A DNA stretch of 64,000 nucleotides, taken from contig NZ_FUWM01000008.1 of the NCBI RefSeq assembly GCF_900167185.1, positions 1-64,000 on the forward strand, read 5' to 3'. The notes beneath the pieces are model-generated. The model did not search any database. It saw only the letters and a list, made by a program, of their open reading frames with translations, and was not told where the DNA came from. The translations under genes and the position numbers were made by a program. Below are positions 62,965-64,000 of this stretch, piece after piece (within the stretch, counting starts at the first letter, position 1; every line of letters begins with the position of its first letter). The stretch comes from Selenihalanaerobacter shriftii. GTDB taxonomy: Bacteria; Bacillota; Halanaerobiia; Halobacteroidales; Acetohalobiaceae.

Positions 62965-64000
62965 AATTGACCTCCGCCTTCTCTAAACAGTAACACTCTC
63001 TTTCTTTAATTGTAACCTTGCTTTTCTTTTGGTCATAAACTGAATTTACAAATTTAAACCATTCTTGATCATCCAGTCTAGGATAATCTAAGTTCTGCTG
63101 GTAAACTGGCCATCTAGTCTCTTTTCTATATAGCAAATGAGCAACTACTACTTTAGCAATTTGAATCCTATCAATAATCTCATGCACCGCCATTAATTGA
63201 TGGAGATTATCTGCACTTAACCTCTTAGCATCTTCCTCTATCTCTATTAACCTCTTTTTTGCTATTAATAATTTTTGATTATTAACCCGATAATTACTAC
63301 TGATCCCCCCGGCATATTCGTCCATTATTTTTTGTAATCTACTCTCTAATTCTTGCTGTTTCAAGCTCTCAATTGTACTTAAAGGCTGATATACTCGTTG
63401 TAATTCTTTTTGAATAACTTGCTTATTAAAATGAACCTCTTCTCTTTCTTTAATTAAATCTAAAGCCGCCTCCACAGCTATTTTCCCTTCTACAAACGCT
63501 CCTGTAACATACTTTTTAGGAGCTCCACCTGCTACATCTCCGGCAGCAAATAACCCCTTTAAAGTGGTACTTCTATCAGTCCCAATCCAATAGCCAGCCT
63601 GCCCATGCCCTCCTACTATATAAGGTTCAGAACCGGCAATCTCAATTGGTTCTTCATTAGGTTCTATCCCCTTATTAGCCCATTGTAAAACTATACTAGG
63701 AGACATATTCAAAAACTCTTTCTTTAACTCTTTACAACCCTCTTCATCTAAATGACTTACATCCAAATAACATGGTCCTTTACCAACTTCATTTTCAATT
63801 AATGTAGCCTGTAATCTAATTGGTGTAGTTACTTCTTTATACTCTTTTAAATACTCTTCACCATAAGCATTAATCTGCTTTGCTCCCGCACCTAAAGCTA
63901 ATGTTCCTGTTGGAGCTAATACATCCTTAACTCGTAAAGCGATAAACCTCATTTCAAAACTTGTCATTTCAGCTCCAGCTCTAATTCCCATGGCATATCC
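62948..64000 (-). CDS. AprA-like FAD-dependent reductase subunit, C-terminal part (cut by window edge)
   Basis: The frame is open to the last base of the window; the first visible residues are GYAMGIRAGAEMTSFEMRFI. The 350 visible residues match the C-terminal two-thirds of the fumarate reductase/AprA flavoprotein family: IVGGHGQAGYWIGTDRSTTL, GLFAAGDVAGGAPKKYVTGA (FAD-binding), then a helical domain ending with cysteines (RECYCLEKAEVNYECMY). The FAD dinucleotide loop at the N-terminus lies outside. Partner of the AprB-like ferredoxin. Confidence 0.82.
   Translation of the reverse strand, partial: GYAMGIRAGAEMTSFEMRFIALRVKDVLAPTGTLALGAGAKQINAYGEEYLKEYKEVTTPIRLQATLIENEVGKGPCYLDVSHLDEEGCKELKKEFLNMSPSIVLQWANKGIEPNEEPIEIAGSEPYIVGGHGQAGYWIGTDRSTTLKGLFAAGDVAGGAPKKYVTGAFVEGKIAVEAALDLIKEREEVHFNKQVIQKELQRVYQPLSTIESLKQQELESRLQKIMDEYAGGISSNYRVNNQKLLIAKKRLIEIEEDAKRLSADNLHQLMAVHEIIDRIQIAKVVVAHLLYRKETRWPVYQQNLDYPRLDDQEWFKFVNSVYDQKKSKVTIKERECYCLEKAEVNYECMY

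Overview
The window is AT-rich (roughly 30% G+C by eye), uses AGGAGG-type ribosome sites with frequent TTG and GTG starts, and is packed with rho-independent terminators. The gene set suggests a halophilic, anaerobic, probably spore-forming low-GC Firmicute of the Halanaerobiales type, close to Halobacteroidaceae such as Orenia or Halobacteroides. The supporting genes are a CO dehydrogenase, an FchA-type cyclohydrolase, a cluster of four cation/proton antiporters, a SleB-type cortex hydrolase, and glycogen genes with a GH57 branching enzyme. The taxon is inferred from gene content; no rRNA is present to confirm it.

Layout. 1-0.6 kb: the end of an IS30-family element inserted into an acyl-CoA synthetase gene. 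0.9-9.2 kb: SYLF protein, flavodoxin, a decayed fragment, Hsp33, a GmhB-type HAD phosphatase, the PLP locus (MocR-type PdxR divergent from pdxS-pdxT, with repeated operator-like TTGTACCC motifs), a CheY-like protein and a frameshifted sensor kinase. 9.4-18.6 kb: short alpha-glucan phosphorylase, methyltransferase, PAS kinase, thrC, deoD-deoC, NhaC. 18.8-23.4 kb: three CPA2-type antiporters sharing a conserved upstream element; one carries a frameshift in a 7-A run. 23.7-28.8 kb: ComFB, glgC, GH57 branching enzyme, DUF4912 protein, PAS kinase. 29.2-33.2 kb: cooS, divergent from norC-norB nitric oxide reductase. 33.2-35.5 kb: thiS-thiG-thiH behind a TPP riboswitch. 35.8-40.7 kb: NiaX-like transporter, nadC, nadB, nadA, a small CPFC protein and NiaR, with one candidate NiaR operator. 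40.8-50.2 kb: long glucan phosphorylase, two chemoreceptors, 3-methyladenine glycosylase and a crippled duplicate of it, a diguanylate cyclase. 50.4-64 kb: a candidate small RNA, a secreted Lys/Tyr-rich repeat protein, a run of single-gene units (AI-2E permease, GNAT, cysteine hydrolase, L,D-transpeptidase, MATE with MarR, BamE-like lipoprotein, SleB, FchA, paired half-permeases, TPR protein), and an AprBA-like flavoprotein/ferredoxin operon with rubredoxin, cut by the window edge.

How the genes work together. Three cofactor pathways each sit with their own control device: PLP with PdxR, thiamine with a TPP riboswitch, and NAD with NiaR. Glycogen synthesis (GlgC, branching enzyme) and breakdown (two phosphorylases) are spread over three loci. 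The antiporters fit ion homeostasis in salt. CooS and FchA fit one-carbon metabolism. NorCB fits NO detoxification.

Most novel-looking signals: the three-copy upstream element of the antiporters; an 87-nt three-hairpin RNA candidate at 50480-50566; a kinase gene interrupted exactly at a U UUA AAA slippery site; the partly deleted glycosylase duplicate; a chemoreceptor relic near the TPP riboswitch; and the AprBA-like/rubredoxin operon. No tRNA, rRNA or CRISPR array was seen.
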